Source: Ophiura sarsii
Taxonomy: Eukaryota; Echinodermata; Ophiuroidea; Amphilepidida; Ophiuridae
NCBI GenBank assembly: GCA_035610835.1
Contig: CM069447.1
Span: 42,170,648-42,234,647, forward strand
Direction: 5' to 3'
DNA: 64,000 nucleotides
Position 1 is the stretch's first letter, and each line of letters opens with the position of its first letter. Shown here piece after piece: positions 46,829 through 57,912 of the stretch. A program made the position numbers and the translations under genes. The notes beneath the pieces are model-generated. The model saw only the letters and a list, made by a program, of their open reading frames with translations, was not told the DNA's origin and did no database searches.

Positions 46829-47184
46829 TATTGAACATTTCTTTGTGTGCAAATCCAAAAGAAGTGAAGGATGTTACTCCCTGTTTAATGACGTTTCACT
46901 ATATTTTATTGACAATTGACAAAGTCACAAAAAGCCAAAGCCCACATTTTTTGAACAATTTGCATTCTTACTAATCAAATTTGAAAATCAAACCAGTTCT
47001 TAAGACCTACATTTTCGAAAAAAATCAGTTCTTAAGACCCTATTTCTCGTCATAAAATTGTCTCACTTCAGTTACGATACCACGCTGGTAGCTTCATACT
47101 GGCAACTCTGACTTCTGACGTCATTAAACAGTGAGTAACATCCTTCACTTCTTTTTGATTTGTACACAAAGAAATGTTCAATAT
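46829..47184. mobile_element. foldback element
   Basis: 'attgaacatttctttgtgtg' with 'agaagtgaaggatgttactc' on the left is the inverse of 'gagtaacatccttcacttct' with 'acaaagaaatgttcaat' on the right. Both arms are ~85 bp; the loop repeats 'cagttcttaagaccc'. It lies upstream of the zinc-finger-family exon at 46624. Confidence 0.8.
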
Positions 47185-47603
47185 TATGCCTACAAACAAT
47201 CCAGATGAACTTATTCAAAGAGTTCTCAGAGCTGTTTTCACATAAATTAACACATGAAATTAAAATTTCTACTCCACATAGGTTTACCTAATCTGGCAAT
47301 ACCAGCGAAGACACGAGTATCGGCATTAAAATGCAAGAGCGTTTTAAGTGAAAATCACATTTTGACCCCAAATTACCTTAACTATGTAGTTCTTTACAAT
47401 AAACCTTTTTATTGGTGCACCAGAGTATGGTTTAGATGGATCCAATGCCTCTGTATGTTCTGCATTGTCGCTGCTGCAGTTCTCTGATCAGTAGTTGTTC
47501 TCTGGGCGGTCTTCTGCTATTATGAACTTTTCGCAGTTCTCTCTGATCAGTTCTTCTCTGGGTTTTTCTTGAAATTAGCCTCTGCTTGATACCAATTAAG
47601 TCT

Positions 47604-47722
47604 ATGACATACTACCCAATCTCTCGGAGCGATTTTCCGCTGACACCCCTTATTTGGTAAATAGCCCTCTTTATAAGGAGCGTAAGCGACAAATCGCGTC
47701 ACACGATTATGGAGTATGTCAT
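47604..47722. mobile_element. short MITE
   Basis: ATGACATACT and AGTATGTCAT close a 119 bp segment with inner inverse words 'tctcggagcgattttccgc' and 'gcgtaagcgacaaatcgcg'. No reading frame. Confidence 0.6.
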
Positions 47723-47819
47723 GAGCTTTAGGGAGGGGTCCATGTTCTGTACAATGCCTAAAGTTTCTCTGTCAATGTTCGGCCATGTACTTTTTGTCAA
47801 GACCTGCGTATCTTTGTTT

Positions 47820-48620
47820 TGCTGCGCTACTGGTACTGTGTTGGGCCTTTTTTGTGAACTTGGTTGACCAAATCGCTGGCTGTAGGAGTAGATGTTCTTG
47901 AATCTGGTTTCATAGTATTAGGTCTATTTATGACAGTTTGGCTGACAGTATTTCTATTGCTATATGCCGCTATTGAGTGAAGAGTTTTATCAACCTGCTC
48001 TCTGGTGTTGAAGCTCTTATCGGTAAACCAACTGTGCTTGTTTTTTTGTTCACCGCACTCTCGCTGGAGAAAGCTGGGGAACTTTTGAACATGTGACATT
48101 GTGCAATTCCCAAGTCTGCATTTGGGGAAAGTGAGCCTTTCCTTCCTCTGCCGGTCAGGTAATTGCTCATTCTGTTTATGATCTAATGTTGAAGCTCTTA
48201 TCGGTAAACCAACTGTGTCATCCAGCTGAAATGAGGTATAGCCTTCGATGAACTGCCAAGTTACTACCATTAAATTGGCAACGTCCTCAATCCTCATCAT
48301 ACGCGCGCAAGAAGTTTGTCTCTTTTTGGGGGGCTTGGTGTTTCAGGAATGCAAGTCTCATCGACATCCTCATACGGTTCTTGCGGTTCGCACAAGTTCT
48401 CCTCTTTTTCTTTTTTTTTCTCTTCAACATTTAACAATTTTGGGATCTTTTGTAAAATTAATTACACTTATGGTGTTATATCCTTTCTCTATGGTTGCAT
48501 GTTTTCTTCTTACATGGGTACTTTCGCTTTCACCTGTGAAATATCTTCTGCCACAACAACTGAAAGCCAAACAACCTTTGCCATGTACAGTACCGATAAG
48601 ACTATTCAGTAGCCCTCTCC
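47820..48620 (-). pseudogene. scrambled Polinton-linked sequence
   Basis: An open frame at 48300-47827 (157 residues) has no domain I recognise. The stretch is a patchwork: 'gaagctcttatcggtaaacc' occurs at 48011 and 48190, 'tatatgccgctattgag' at 47962 and again at 49601, and 'gatgaactgccaagtt' at 48248 and 48728. It sits directly after the integrase on the minus strand, so it is probably rearranged Polinton sequence. Confidence 0.4.
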
Positions 48621-48625
48621 AAGAT

Positions 48626-49560
48626 TTAAGTTGGATCGACTTTGTCTGAAAGGTCTCGCACCTTTTGCATGCTCTTGATTCTCACGCCTCGTTTGACTAG
48701 GCGCAAAATTAAATTTGAACAGGAGAAGATGAACTGCCAAGTTCTACCATTGGTTGTAGATACTGATGATGGAGTTCTTCCTATCGATCTATGGTATGAA
48801 TTGTTGTATGCTTTAACAAAGGACTGTAGCACATCGATGTATTTTGATGTCCCCTTTGCCGTGAAGTATTTCCACATCTTAGATTTTGATGTCCTGTTCA
48901 ATCTCTCCACTGTACTAACTACATTCGAAAAAATCTTATACTGGACAGCATGCACAGTAGCTTTGGTAGTAATTGATAGTCTTCTGTTTCCCACATGAAT
49001 TGCCTTGATTCTGTTCCCCACATGAATTGCCTTGAGCCATATTTGAAATGGTCGGTTCGTAAACCCTGTTCCCTTATCCGTTTGCAAAACAATAGGTTTT
49101 TTACCCTTATTTACAATTTTCTTAAAGACCTCGGTCAAACTCTCTGTCCGGCACGATGCAATTTTGAAGTTCATATTAAATGAAAATTTCACCCCTGTTC
49201 TTTGTTGGCCGCATTTATTTGTGCATTTGTCTTACAAGTACAATAATTAATCAAACCACCTTGCAGGACACATTCAATGTGTGCATCACCATCTTGCTAT
49301 CTGTAAGCAAGCTGATAGCTCATTTTGCTTTTGATAGGCACTACATAATCAAACTTTGAAAAACAATCAATGACCACCAAAAGATAACGATAATTTTTGT
49401 TCCATTTCTGCAAAGAGGAAAGATCTGCCAGATCAGCTTGCCACTGAATATTTATTCCAAAGACTTCCACTCTATTTCTTTTAAATTTCGTCCTTGCGGG
49501 TTTATGTAACGTGTATATACATCTTGTTTCTTTAACCACTTTTCTACCTAATTTTTCATG
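48626..49560 (-). pseudogene. Polinton/Maverick-type integrase, broken
   Basis: Two minus-strand pieces of a retroviral-type (rve) integrase. The first, 49560-49297, has LHKPARTKFKRNRV and QWQADLADLS with the first catalytic Asp, then YLLVVIDCFSKF. The second, 49192-48626, has VLQTDKGTGF with the second Asp, VERLNRTSKSKMWKYFT with the Glu, and SYHRSIGRTPSSV. Motif wording and order fit Polinton/Maverick integrases, not Ty3/Gypsy. Frames are separated by about 100 bp of unalignable sequence, and a short in-frame duplication (KAIHVGNRI twice) widens the Asp-Glu spacing. The enzyme that would insert the element is therefore dead. Confidence 0.8.
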
Positions 49561-49839
49561 ATACCATATTGTTTCGTCGCTTAAAAAAGAACATTAGGGT
49601 TGCTATATGCCGCTATTGAGCGAAGAGTTTTATCAACCTTGAAGATTTTAAAAGATTTCAGTTTCAACCGTTGTCGCCACCGCCTTGCCCCCTTGACATT
49701 CTTATAGCATTTTGAACTGCATATACTACAATGCAAACAATGCTATGCAAACCACAACAAAAATCTTAACTTCTTGAATTGTATTTATTTTTATCTATCA
49801 CTTTCATCTCGTCAATATCATCATAATGCATTCGAGAAC

Positions 49840-50052
49840 TACTGTAAAGGTAGACATTTTCTCGAGGTTTTCATTTTCGCGAATTTCGCGAATCAATCCT
49901 CATCCGGGAAAATATAAACTCGCGAAAATTATTGACTTCCATTGACTTTTGTTCACGAATGTTGAAAATTGTAAAAATAAAAAATTGTGAAATGCTTGTT
50001 ATGACCATTTTCGTGAAAATATCTTCTCGCGAAAATATTGACTTTTACAGTA
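49840..50052. mobile_element. TA-flanked MITE, CTGTAAAAGT family, copy 1
   Basis: TA-CTGTAAAGGTAGACATTTTC and GAAAATATTGACTTTTACAG-TA face each other. The interior is rich in 'ttcgcgaa' palindromes. Same terminal family as 59374-59542. It is inserted inside the Polinton remnant. Confidence 0.8.
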
Positions 50053-50308
50053 TTCAAATAGTATATCACGTTCACAAAATATCCGTCATCATCATCAGCC
50101 TCATCATTTACGGCAAAGTTCATCTCAAGATGTAGTCAAACATTGGATCCCAATCAGTAACACTGTTATACCAAAACACGCACCGAATGTTATTGTTAGA
50201 GGAGAGTTTTCAGATTGTTAAAGAATGTTCCAATTGAGGATGTGTCATTTAGCTGTTTCACAAGTTTAAGTCTTTATAGCTTTCTTAATCTCTTCGTTGC
50301 CCTTAAGA

Positions 50309-50900
50309 TTATACGGCCCGATTATACATATCCGTAGCATACACAAACAGTGTCAAAGCGTGAAAACACTTGAGTTGTTCATCGCTCTGCAAGTGCAAGT
50401 CACTCCCAGCATATTCTCCTAACGCCACGACAGCCATCCTTAGAAATTTAGACTCAAATACATCGGTGTCAAGAATCAGAAACTCTATCTTGTCGGACAA
50501 ACATTTAAATTCATCGCATTGTTGTATGTCCTAAGCATGGTCACGACACCGTTTAAGATGATGTTCATTTCAGGGGACACGATATCACATTCTTTACCGT
50601 CCTGAGACATCAGTGACTCAAAGATAAGCGCGTGAAGCGTGAATCCTTTCATGACAGATCTTATTGCATAATTGAGAAAAACAACTGCTCCTCTGCTTCC
50701 AACATCGCCATGTCGTAGGTTACCGAAATAGCCACTGTTTCCCGCTCCATCTGCATGAAACCGGTTGTCTCTCGTGATTCTTAAACTTCAGTATATTGGT
50801 CGTCTCCAGAAACAAGGTATCTTATCTGGTGTGACACCGTAGTCAATTATTTGATGAAGCTCTGCATACTGCTGTTGTTCTGCATGGCTTGCGACTTCCT
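50309..50900 (-). pseudogene. unrecognised protein, frameshifted
   Basis: Coding-like composition persists on the minus strand through three frames: a piece around 50900-50800 ending CFWRRPIY and a stop; a piece around 50780-50525 with GNSGYFGNLRHGDVGSRGAV, VMKGFTLHALIFESLMS and NGVVTMLRTYNNAM; and, after a shift near 50525, SDKIEFLILDTDVFESKFLR to a stop at 50309. I do not recognise the family. Its place between a Polinton integrase and a basic Ala/Lys/Pro-rich frame suggests a virion-type gene of the same element, but this is inference only. Confidence 0.4.
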
Positions 50901-50924
50901 GTAGCTGATGAGGAAGGCTTCTTA

Positions 50925-51384
50925 GCGGCTCCTGGTTGGTTTGAAAGGTTTCTTAGCGGCTCCTTTAGCGGCTCCTGGTTCCTTCTCAGCAGCTGCTGGT
51001 TCCTTCGCTGCTCTTGGTTTCTTAGCGGCTCCTGGTTGGTTCTCATCAGCTGCTAGTTCCTTCTCAGTGGCTGCTCTTGGTTTCTTAGCGGCTCCTGGTT
51101 GGTTCTCAGCAGCTGCTGGTTCCTTCTCAGCAGCTGCTCTTGGTTTCTTAGCGGCTCCTGGTTGGTTCTCAGCCTTTAGATAGCCTATTCAATTAATACT
51201 CAGCTTGGCTGTACAGAAATATACGATGTCCAGGTCGGTATGTTGTAGCTGACTAGGGTGTCCAGTTTCACAACCGTAACTCACTCTTTTTGTATCAGTT
51301 CACGAAACTCACGTTCCACTTTAGTTGCATACAAGTAACAGAGAAGAGACTTCAGACAATTTAGTTGTGCGCTAAGGTTTGCCA
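50925..51384 (-). pseudogene. basic Ala/Lys/Pro-rich repeat protein next to the Polinton integrase
   Basis: ATG at 51384 opens a 34-residue frame (MANLSAQLNCLKSLLCYLY...) that stops near 51280. Further down, about 51180-50925, one frame holds 63 bp tandem units encoding 21 residues each, built from NQPGAAKKPRAA and EKEPAAA words, ending FKPTRSR and a stop. The composition is like histone H1 or DNA-condensing core proteins, which some Polinton-like/adenovirus-like elements carry. The two parts are not in one clean frame. Confidence 0.45.
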
Positions 51385-51420
51385 TGATTAAAAGACCGCA
51401 TCACTTTATATCTTAATAGA

Positions 51421-52203
51421 TGAATTCACCCAAAGGTATACGAACCAATCAGAACTTGTTGTTATCACGTGGCAAGATATATTAAGAAAATTACATACCG
51501 AAACACCCCTTAACATAGTGTCACAACACGACATAACAACATTATACATGTTTGTTATTATTGCATTATATATTAACTAAAAATAGGTATAATCGGTTGC
51601 CGTTGCCATGGAAAACATACCCTTCTTTTTTGTACGGCTACTTCAATTATCTCGTCGATTTCTTTTCTGCCAAAGCTGCCATTCATTATTACCATGGCGA
51701 GCTCTGACACGTTTAAATCAATACGTTATCCTTCTGATGGGACAGCTGCCTTAGGCTCTGATGTACCCGGATCATGGTGCTCTGTACCCGGATGATCGAT
51801 GACTTCACTGATTAAGGTCAGGGTGTAATTATTCATAATCAACGATTTCTATTGTGTTGGGCCAGGAAGACTGGTTAACCTACTAACAACCCTCTTGGGT
51901 GCAAGCTCATCCATTACATACATATTGTGGCTTATTCGTTAATCTTACTTCTCTTTACGCAATGGGGAATTCAACTCAATGGTTCGCTTTTATAGTCTTC
52001 ATGCTGGTTTATTCTCAGATAATGTCAACATAACATGATAAACAAATATAAAACAAGCCAATCTTATCGGCAACCAACGTGCATTCTCACAACCTCAAAA
52101 CGCCTGACCTCTGACCTCGGCACAACTCGAACTGCACAACAGGTAGGGCGCCACATACGGTAACCACCTCAGACTGTGTCAGCTTCGATCGTCACAATAT
52201 CAA
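51421..52203. other. no recognised feature
   Basis: Unique-looking sequence beyond the Polinton remnant. A phrase 'aagctcatccattac' (about 51905) recurs at 52467. I see no exon or transposon ends. Confidence 0.4.
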
Positions 52204-52592
52204 GAAAAAGCTGTAATTAATTCCAAAACAGTTATTATATCATAGCTCCATTTATAATATGATAATTTGATCCAACTTGTAAAATTAAACATTATACATT
52301 GTGCCACGGTGATTGGTTTTGTTGTTGGTAAATTCCAAATCTACTGTAATGGTGTCTGTTCCACAAGGTCTGTAACTTTCATATTTCCTGGTAGTATTTC
52401 CTTGGAGAAAGATCTCTTCCAGTCCTTGCATTACCACTGTAATTACCCTGGAATTGAACACGTGGAAGCTCATCCATTACGTACATATCAATAAAAAGCT
52501 GTAATTAATTCCAAAACAGTTTTTATATCATAGCTGCATTTATAATTTGATAATTTGATCCAACTTGTAAAATTAAACATACATTGTGGAAA
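52204..52592. repeat. ~100 bp direct repeat, period 290
   Basis: 'aaaagctgtaattaattcca' through 'cttgtaaaattaaacat' occurs at 52206-52306 and 52494-52590 with few changes. Between them the minus strand can be read as VFNSRVITVVMQGLEEIFLQ and GTDTITVDLEFTNNK, coding-like but unrecognised. Confidence 0.7.
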
Positions 52593-52619
52593 TGTTCCAG
52601 GATTGGTCCTTTATGGATA

Positions 52620-52925
52620 TCCATTTCAATTTGTTTCACAAGTTCAGTTGACAATACGTCAACCTGTTTCTCCTCTTGTCATTTGACTTAATTTCCGTTC
52701 GGAAAAACGTAAACTCTTCTTTCAGTTCGTCAATTGCGTCATTTCCTGCCCACCTTCGACGCATTGTTCGGACAGCCCCTTTCAGTTCAGTTAGCATTGC
52801 CTTACTTTCCCTTAATTAAATCCCGTTGCAAGGAATCACCGCCTTCCTCGAGATGTACAGTTTTGCGCTCGTATCAGTTCGTCGCTTCAATCTTTCTAGG
52901 ACATTCTTTGGATTAGATGGAGAAA
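52620..52925 (-). pseudogene. degenerate charged, possibly coiled-coil coding sequence
   Basis: The minus strand reads, with stops, KNVLERLKRRTDTSAKLYIS, ESKAMLTELKGAVRTMRRRW and NDAIDELKEEFTFFRTEIKS. Charge pattern and frame persistence look like decayed coding sequence; no family is recognised. It may belong to the nearby Polinton remnant or to another element. Confidence 0.3.
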
Positions 52926-53504
52926 TCCTGACATCTCCAATGGATTCATGAATTTCAATTCAATAAATTTCAATTCAATGAATAAGTTTTGGGACCTTCC
53001 ACTGACGTTGTTGCCGCTGGCGTAACGCGGATGCATTAACCTTTCCTGACCATTAGAGTGATATCAGCAACATTCCACCCAGGGGTTAAAATACTTTTTG
53101 GGCTATGAGGGCTATTTTGAGCAAATTCTGCCAAAAATCGCCCCTTTAGTACTTTTTACCATAGGCCAACATTCTCTCAGGGGGCTATTTTGTGAAAACT
53201 GGGGGCTAATCGCCCTTCGCCCCGGTGTATTTTGAGCCCTGATTCCACCACCGAAGTACAAAGCCTAATGCAAGATGTAGTCAGCAAAAACAAGAAAGAA
53301 GGGGGAAAAAAACATAAAGAGGAGCGATGCTTCAACACGTGTGATCCATTGCTTGTTTCCGGTTGTTGTGACGGTTGGTTGACTTTTAAAATATTCCTGC
53401 CTTACCCTAACCCTAGTCCTTCCGTTACCGTCCTTCCGTTACCAAATCCTAATCCACTTACGGCACGATATTAACATTTCTGAGCAATTATTTTTTAGCT
53501 AAAA

Positions 53505-53650
53505 CTCTAGGGATCAAAAAATAAATGCACCCATGGCTTAAAAAAAATCACTCATTCCATATTCACCCGCTAACATGAGAATGCACCCATGGCTGAAATT
53601 CGTAAAAAAATATCACTAATTCCATATTCACCCGCTAACAGCAATTTAAC
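53505..53650. repeat. two-copy ~65 bp direct repeat
   Basis: 'atgcacccatggct' with 'tccatattcacccgctaaca' occurs at 53525-53574 and 53580-53640. Upstream (53395-53465) is a run of degenerate 'ccctaacc' and 'ccttccgttacc' words. Confidence 0.7.
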
Positions 53651-54050
53651 CAATTTTCATTTTTACCCCTGTACAAATCTTCCCCCTTTTAAGATGGCTG
53701 CCACTATACCAAGATGGCCACCAAAAAAATGCAAACCATATTTTTGTATAATTTTATGATATACTAAGTTGAAAAAATATGGTTTGCAAGAATCTACCCA
53801 ATTTTTTCACTCAAATACACAAGGGTTATATACTAGAGCCCCTGGTTCACTTTTCAGTAATATGTATGCATTCAGGGTAAATTGTCAGTCCACACTCCAA
53901 AGGGGACGGGAAATTTCCAGTTGGGGTCTAATATTCCAGGTCGCAGGCTCAAAATTGGCTGATATACATCTCAAGGCAATTAATTGTCTCTAAATACTGT
54001 ATCCTTCCTAATGATTCGGACTCCCAGTCATCTCTGGCGCATGTGTTCTT

Positions 54051-54102
54051 TGGGTTAGGGTTAGGGTATGTGTTCTTTGGGTTTGGGTTAGGGTTAGGGT
54101 TA
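54051..54102 (+). repeat. interstitial telomere-type (TTAGGG)n tract
   Basis: Two blocks of perfect TTAGGG, two units (54055-54067) and three to four units (54086-54102), are separated by 'tatgtgttctttgggtt'. TTAGGG is the telomeric unit of deuterostomes and many other animals. The spacer itself is a copy of the preceding 'atgtgttctttgggtt'. Confidence 0.85.
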
Positions 54103-54774
54103 TGAATAACAACAAATCCACTCCCCTCATCTGCATAGACGTGTGCGATATACCGACGCCATGATAGCTCCGAAATGTCTTTCTTCGTATACCTGCCAAC
54201 AGCCCCCTACTTTTGTGCTGAGACTATCGTGCACATGCTGTCAAAGAGTTATCTGGACCCCCGGGGGGGGAGGGGGGGTCAGGGTCAGTGATCATTACAA
54301 AGAGGGTATCATGCGCGTCCAATGGCTCACAAAAAGCACCCTAAACACGTAATTAGTTTGGTTTGCCAAGATACGTTTGGACTTAATTTTTGACCTGAAC
54401 TGCTGCCTTGCGACCGTACTTAGTATTTTTTCCCTCATACAAAGTGTAGTTATAAATAAATACATTTTTATGTATTTATTTGAAAGCTGGTGTATGTGTT
54501 GTTCATAATAACTGTGCTGGTACCTACCCGTCTTCTCTTTCCTTCACTGTAAGGCCCATATATTTACACAAATAGTTTTATGAAACACAGTTAGTTTATT
54601 TACAATTACTTGAAAGACAAAATGAACTCGACACGCTTGTTTTTCTTCAAACCACTGAGCTGTTATTCTGAAATTCTCTCTTGGTCATACACATGGATGT
54701 CAGTCAGCAGCTGGCTGCAGGAATTTGCAGCAGAACTTGACTCTCTTACACAGTGGTTTGGCAAGTATAAAGTT

Positions 54775-55510
54775 ACGCCTCAACTAGAAAAAAAGAGCCA
54801 TGACCACTCACAAAAATCCACTCTCCCATCCAAGAATTTGAACCTTGAACCTTCAGCTTAAACACTGATGCTCTACTTTTTCTCATATTTTTCCTGGTTA
54901 AACTTAAGACTTACTCCACCAAACAACAAGAACAACATCACCTAGGCCTATCATAGGCCACAGTCTTAATTTAGTTTTGAACACTCTTATTTGGTTGCCA
55001 CAAAATGAGATTGTCCGAGGTCACACAGTAGAGTTAGGTATATGTGAAAAATCTGACTACTACAGATAATTTGGGTTGCGTACGTCTTCTTCTTCTTGAT
55101 TCTTATCTTGGATTTGCCACTGCAGGCGTTGCACTTAGGGTAAATTTCTGCCGTCTTATATTCCATGCAACGCCTGGAAGAAGCTCACAACTAGGAAAAA
55201 AGAGCCATGACCACTCAAAAAACGACTCTCCCATCCAAGGATTTGAACCTTGAACCTTAACCTTTTAGACTGATTCTCTACCATTTGAGTTAAATTGGGT
55301 CATTGTCTGTGGTACAGTAGAGTTAGGTATATGTGAAAAACCCGACTACTAAAGATTATTTGGGTTGCGTCTTCCTCTTCTTGATTCTTATGTTGGATTT
55401 GCCGCTGCAGGCTTTGAACTTGGGGTACATTTCTGCAGTCTTAACATTTCTGCAGTCTTATATTCCCATGCAACTCCTGGAAGAAGCTCAGAACAGTATA
55501 CACAAACGAG
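54775..55510 (-). repeat. tRNA-derived SINE copies in tandem
   Basis: On the minus strand 55310-55190 shows A box 'TAACTCAAATGGTAGAG' and B box 'GGTTCAAATCC', followed by 'ttggatgggagagtcg' and 'gagtggtcatggctc'. A second copy of the B-box half is at 54865-54785. Body sequence ('gttaggtatatgtgaaaaa' to 'cctggaagaagctca') recurs at 55031-55190 and 55320-55490, period about 289. At least two copies therefore sit head to tail. Confidence 0.7.
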
Positions 55511-55552
55511 GACATTTGCTGCATTGGTGTAATATAAAGACTCTATACAGTG

Positions 55553-56262
55553 TCGCCTAAGGACCTAAGGAAACGACAAATCCTTGGCACATGGAATGTA
55601 CAAGGAATGAATGCCGGTAAGATGGAGATAGTCACAACCCGAATGGGAGAGCAAGGCATCAGCATGCTTGGCATATCAGAGACCTGGTGGCTCAACCAAG
55701 GCCGTTTCATTACCGATGATGGCTACACAGTTGTGTACTCGGGCAAAGATGAGGGAACACGGAGTAGGTTTCATCTTGGACAAGAAATCAGCTAAATCTT
55801 TTCTGGGTTTCAACCCAATCAGCGACAGAATCATTACACTCCGACTCCAAGCCCGTCCCATGAACATCTCAATTATCCAGGTTTATGCACCAACATCAAC
55901 TGCATCTGATGAAACTATGGAGGACTTTTATGGTCAACTCCAAGACACCATGGACAAGATTCCTAGCAAAGACATGCTTATGATCATGGGAGACTGGAAT
56001 GCAAAGATTGGCAAGCGAGTAGTTACATCAAAGCTAATTGGAAAATATGGTTTAGGAGAACAAAATGATCGCGGAATCACCTTAGACGATTTCTGTCAGT
56101 CTAATGACCTGATGGTGGGCAACACTTTCTTTCAACAGCATCCCCGCAGATTGTGGACATGGAAAAGCCCTGGAGACAGAGTGAGGAACCCAAATAGATT
56201 ACATCCTTATTAAGAAATGATGGCATTCTTCTTTGTTCAGTGTCCGAACCAGACCAGGTCCG
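55553..56262 (+). pseudogene. RTE-type LINE endonuclease domain, frameshifted
   Basis: The plus strand encodes an apurinic-type endonuclease in three frames. 55553-55795: ILGTWNVQGMNAGKMEIVTT (N of the first metal-site motif), then ISMLGISETWW (E). 55757-56205: NISIIQVYAPTSTASDETME, MLMIMGDWNAKIG (the D-x-N pair) and LGEQNDRGITLDDF. After a further shift at about 56200, QIDYILIKKR and SVRTRPG. Motifs follow the order of RTE-clade endonucleases (database hits often read craniofacial development protein 2-like). The reverse transcriptase is absent; sequence diverges after 56262. Confidence 0.85.
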
Positions 56263-56639
56263 TATTTAACGGAAATGCAGCCATTTTGTCGTCGTCATCT
56301 GCCCATCATCCATCACCTGTTTCACGCTCATTGCCGTTACCAGGTTTGCAGTGTGTGTTACACTGAATCTTGCAGAGTGGCAAGGATGCGCAGTACCGTC
56401 TGTTTTCATATGCTAAAGAAATAAGATAGTTAACAATTCGAGGGGTCAGTGACGTAACTCCATTTTGGCCATTTTGAGAAAAACTAGTTTAAAGATTTAG
56501 ATCCATTTTGTTTAGCTTATCATGCAATATAAACAAAAGGATTCTACTACAGAATGGTTTCTTTATGACAAGGATCAATATAAGTATTGATTAAATTTAA
56601 AAATCAACCGTTTCGTTATCATGTTACACCCATCTGAAG
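56263..56639. other. no recognised feature
   Basis: Sequence between the LINE fragment and the 360 bp repeat. No open frame with a recognisable domain and no inverted repeats seen. Confidence 0.4.
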
Positions 56640-57645
56640 CCTAAACATAATAACATACAATAGATAGCACACATGTGACACGATCTGTACGTTTTGAGGA
56701 GTTTTAGCTAATCTACTATGCAGCCTGCTTGATACTCGCTGTGATGGCAGGAGTCCGCAGTTTATTACCGTATTGATTAGAGGTCCCTTCTAACGTTAGA
56801 TTTATAAAGAGCTTCGTGCACAGCACGGACGTGCATCGCCCTCTTAGCAAGCACTTTAAGTATCTAACGTTAGAACGTTAGAACATTTTAAAAATAAAGT
56901 TATGACTGAAAGTTTGCAAAATAAAAAGAAATTTTCAAAATCTTCAAAAAGGGAAGCGGGAGGGGACGAGAAACAAGTTTTTTAAAAAATATTTGGCCTA
57001 ACATAATAATAACATACAATATATAGCACACATGTGACACGATCTGTACGTTTTGAGGAGTTTTAGCTAATCTACTATGCAGCCTGCTTGATACTCGCTG
57101 TGATGGCAGGAGTCCGCAGTTTATTACCGTATTAATTCGAGGTCCCTTCTAACGTTAGATTTATAAAGAGCTTCGTGCACAGCACGGACGTGCATCGCCC
57201 TCTTAGCAAGCACTTTAAGTATCTAACGTTAGAACGTTAGAACATTTTAAAAATAAAAGTTATGACTGAAAGTTTGCAAAATAAAAAGAAATTTTCAAAA
57301 TCGTCAAAAAGGGAAGCGGGAGGGGACGAGAAACAAGTTTTTTTAAAAATATTTGGCCTAACATAATAATAACATACAATATATAGCACACATGTGACAC
57401 AATCTGTACGTTTTGAGGAGTTTTAGCTAATCTACTATGCAGCCTGCTTGATACTCGCTGTGATGGCAGGAGTCCGCAGTTTATTACCGTATTGATTGGA
57501 GGTCCCTTCTAACGTTAGATTTATAAAGAGCTTCGCGCACAGCACGGACGTGCATCACCCTCTTAGCAAGCACTTTAAGAATCTAACGTTAGAACATTTT
57601 TAAAATAAAGTTATGACTGAAAGTTTGCAAAATTTTCAAAATCTT
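56640..57645. repeat. three-copy 360 bp tandem repeat
   Basis: Units aligned at 'acatgtgacac' start at 56671, 57030 and 57390. Each includes 'ttttagctaatctactatgc', 'ggtcccttctaacgttag', 'cgtgcacagcacggacgtgc' and the palindromic 'ctaacgttagaacgttagaa' (shortened in copy 3). Copies are >97% alike by eye; copy 3 lacks the 'gaagcgggaggggacgag' end and runs into the coding-like frame at 57613. Confidence 0.9.
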
Positions 57646-57912
57646 CAAAAAAGTCAACAAAGCCAGGGTGCAAATACAGCTTTTGATGAGACAACAGTGA
57701 TGATCTGGCAAATGACAAAACACATACAACTAAAAGGTCCAATCTTCCAATCCTCCAACAAGACGTCTCCAAACACGTCAAAAGATAGCGGGACACCTGG
57801 CACTCCAAAGAGGAGTGTCAGTTTTCAGGATGATGCGGCAGACCAGGATGCTCTGGTAACTGATGGTGGAGATAAGGAGGCAAACAGAGATAGGGCGTCT
57901 TTGTTACGCTAA
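57613..57912 (+). CDS. possible 3'-terminal exon of an unrecognised gene
   Basis: An open frame of 99 residues. Its first ~20 residues are 360 bp repeat sequence, so the true exon probably starts later, for example after an AG near 57700-57735. The rest is coding-like: GPIFQSSNKTSPNTSKDSGT, TPKRSVSFQDDAADQDALVT and DKEANRDRASLLR then a stop. It is Ser/Thr/Asp-rich, hydrophilic and probably disordered; R-S-V-S-F fits basophilic phosphorylation sites. No domain is recognised, and no matching upstream exon lies in the window. It could equally be a decayed retrocopy. Confidence 0.4.
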   Translation: MTESLQNFQNLQKSQQSQGANTAFDETTVMIWQMTKHIQLKGPIFQSSNKTSPNTSKDSGTPGTPKRSVSFQDDAADQDALVTDGGDKEANRDRASLLR

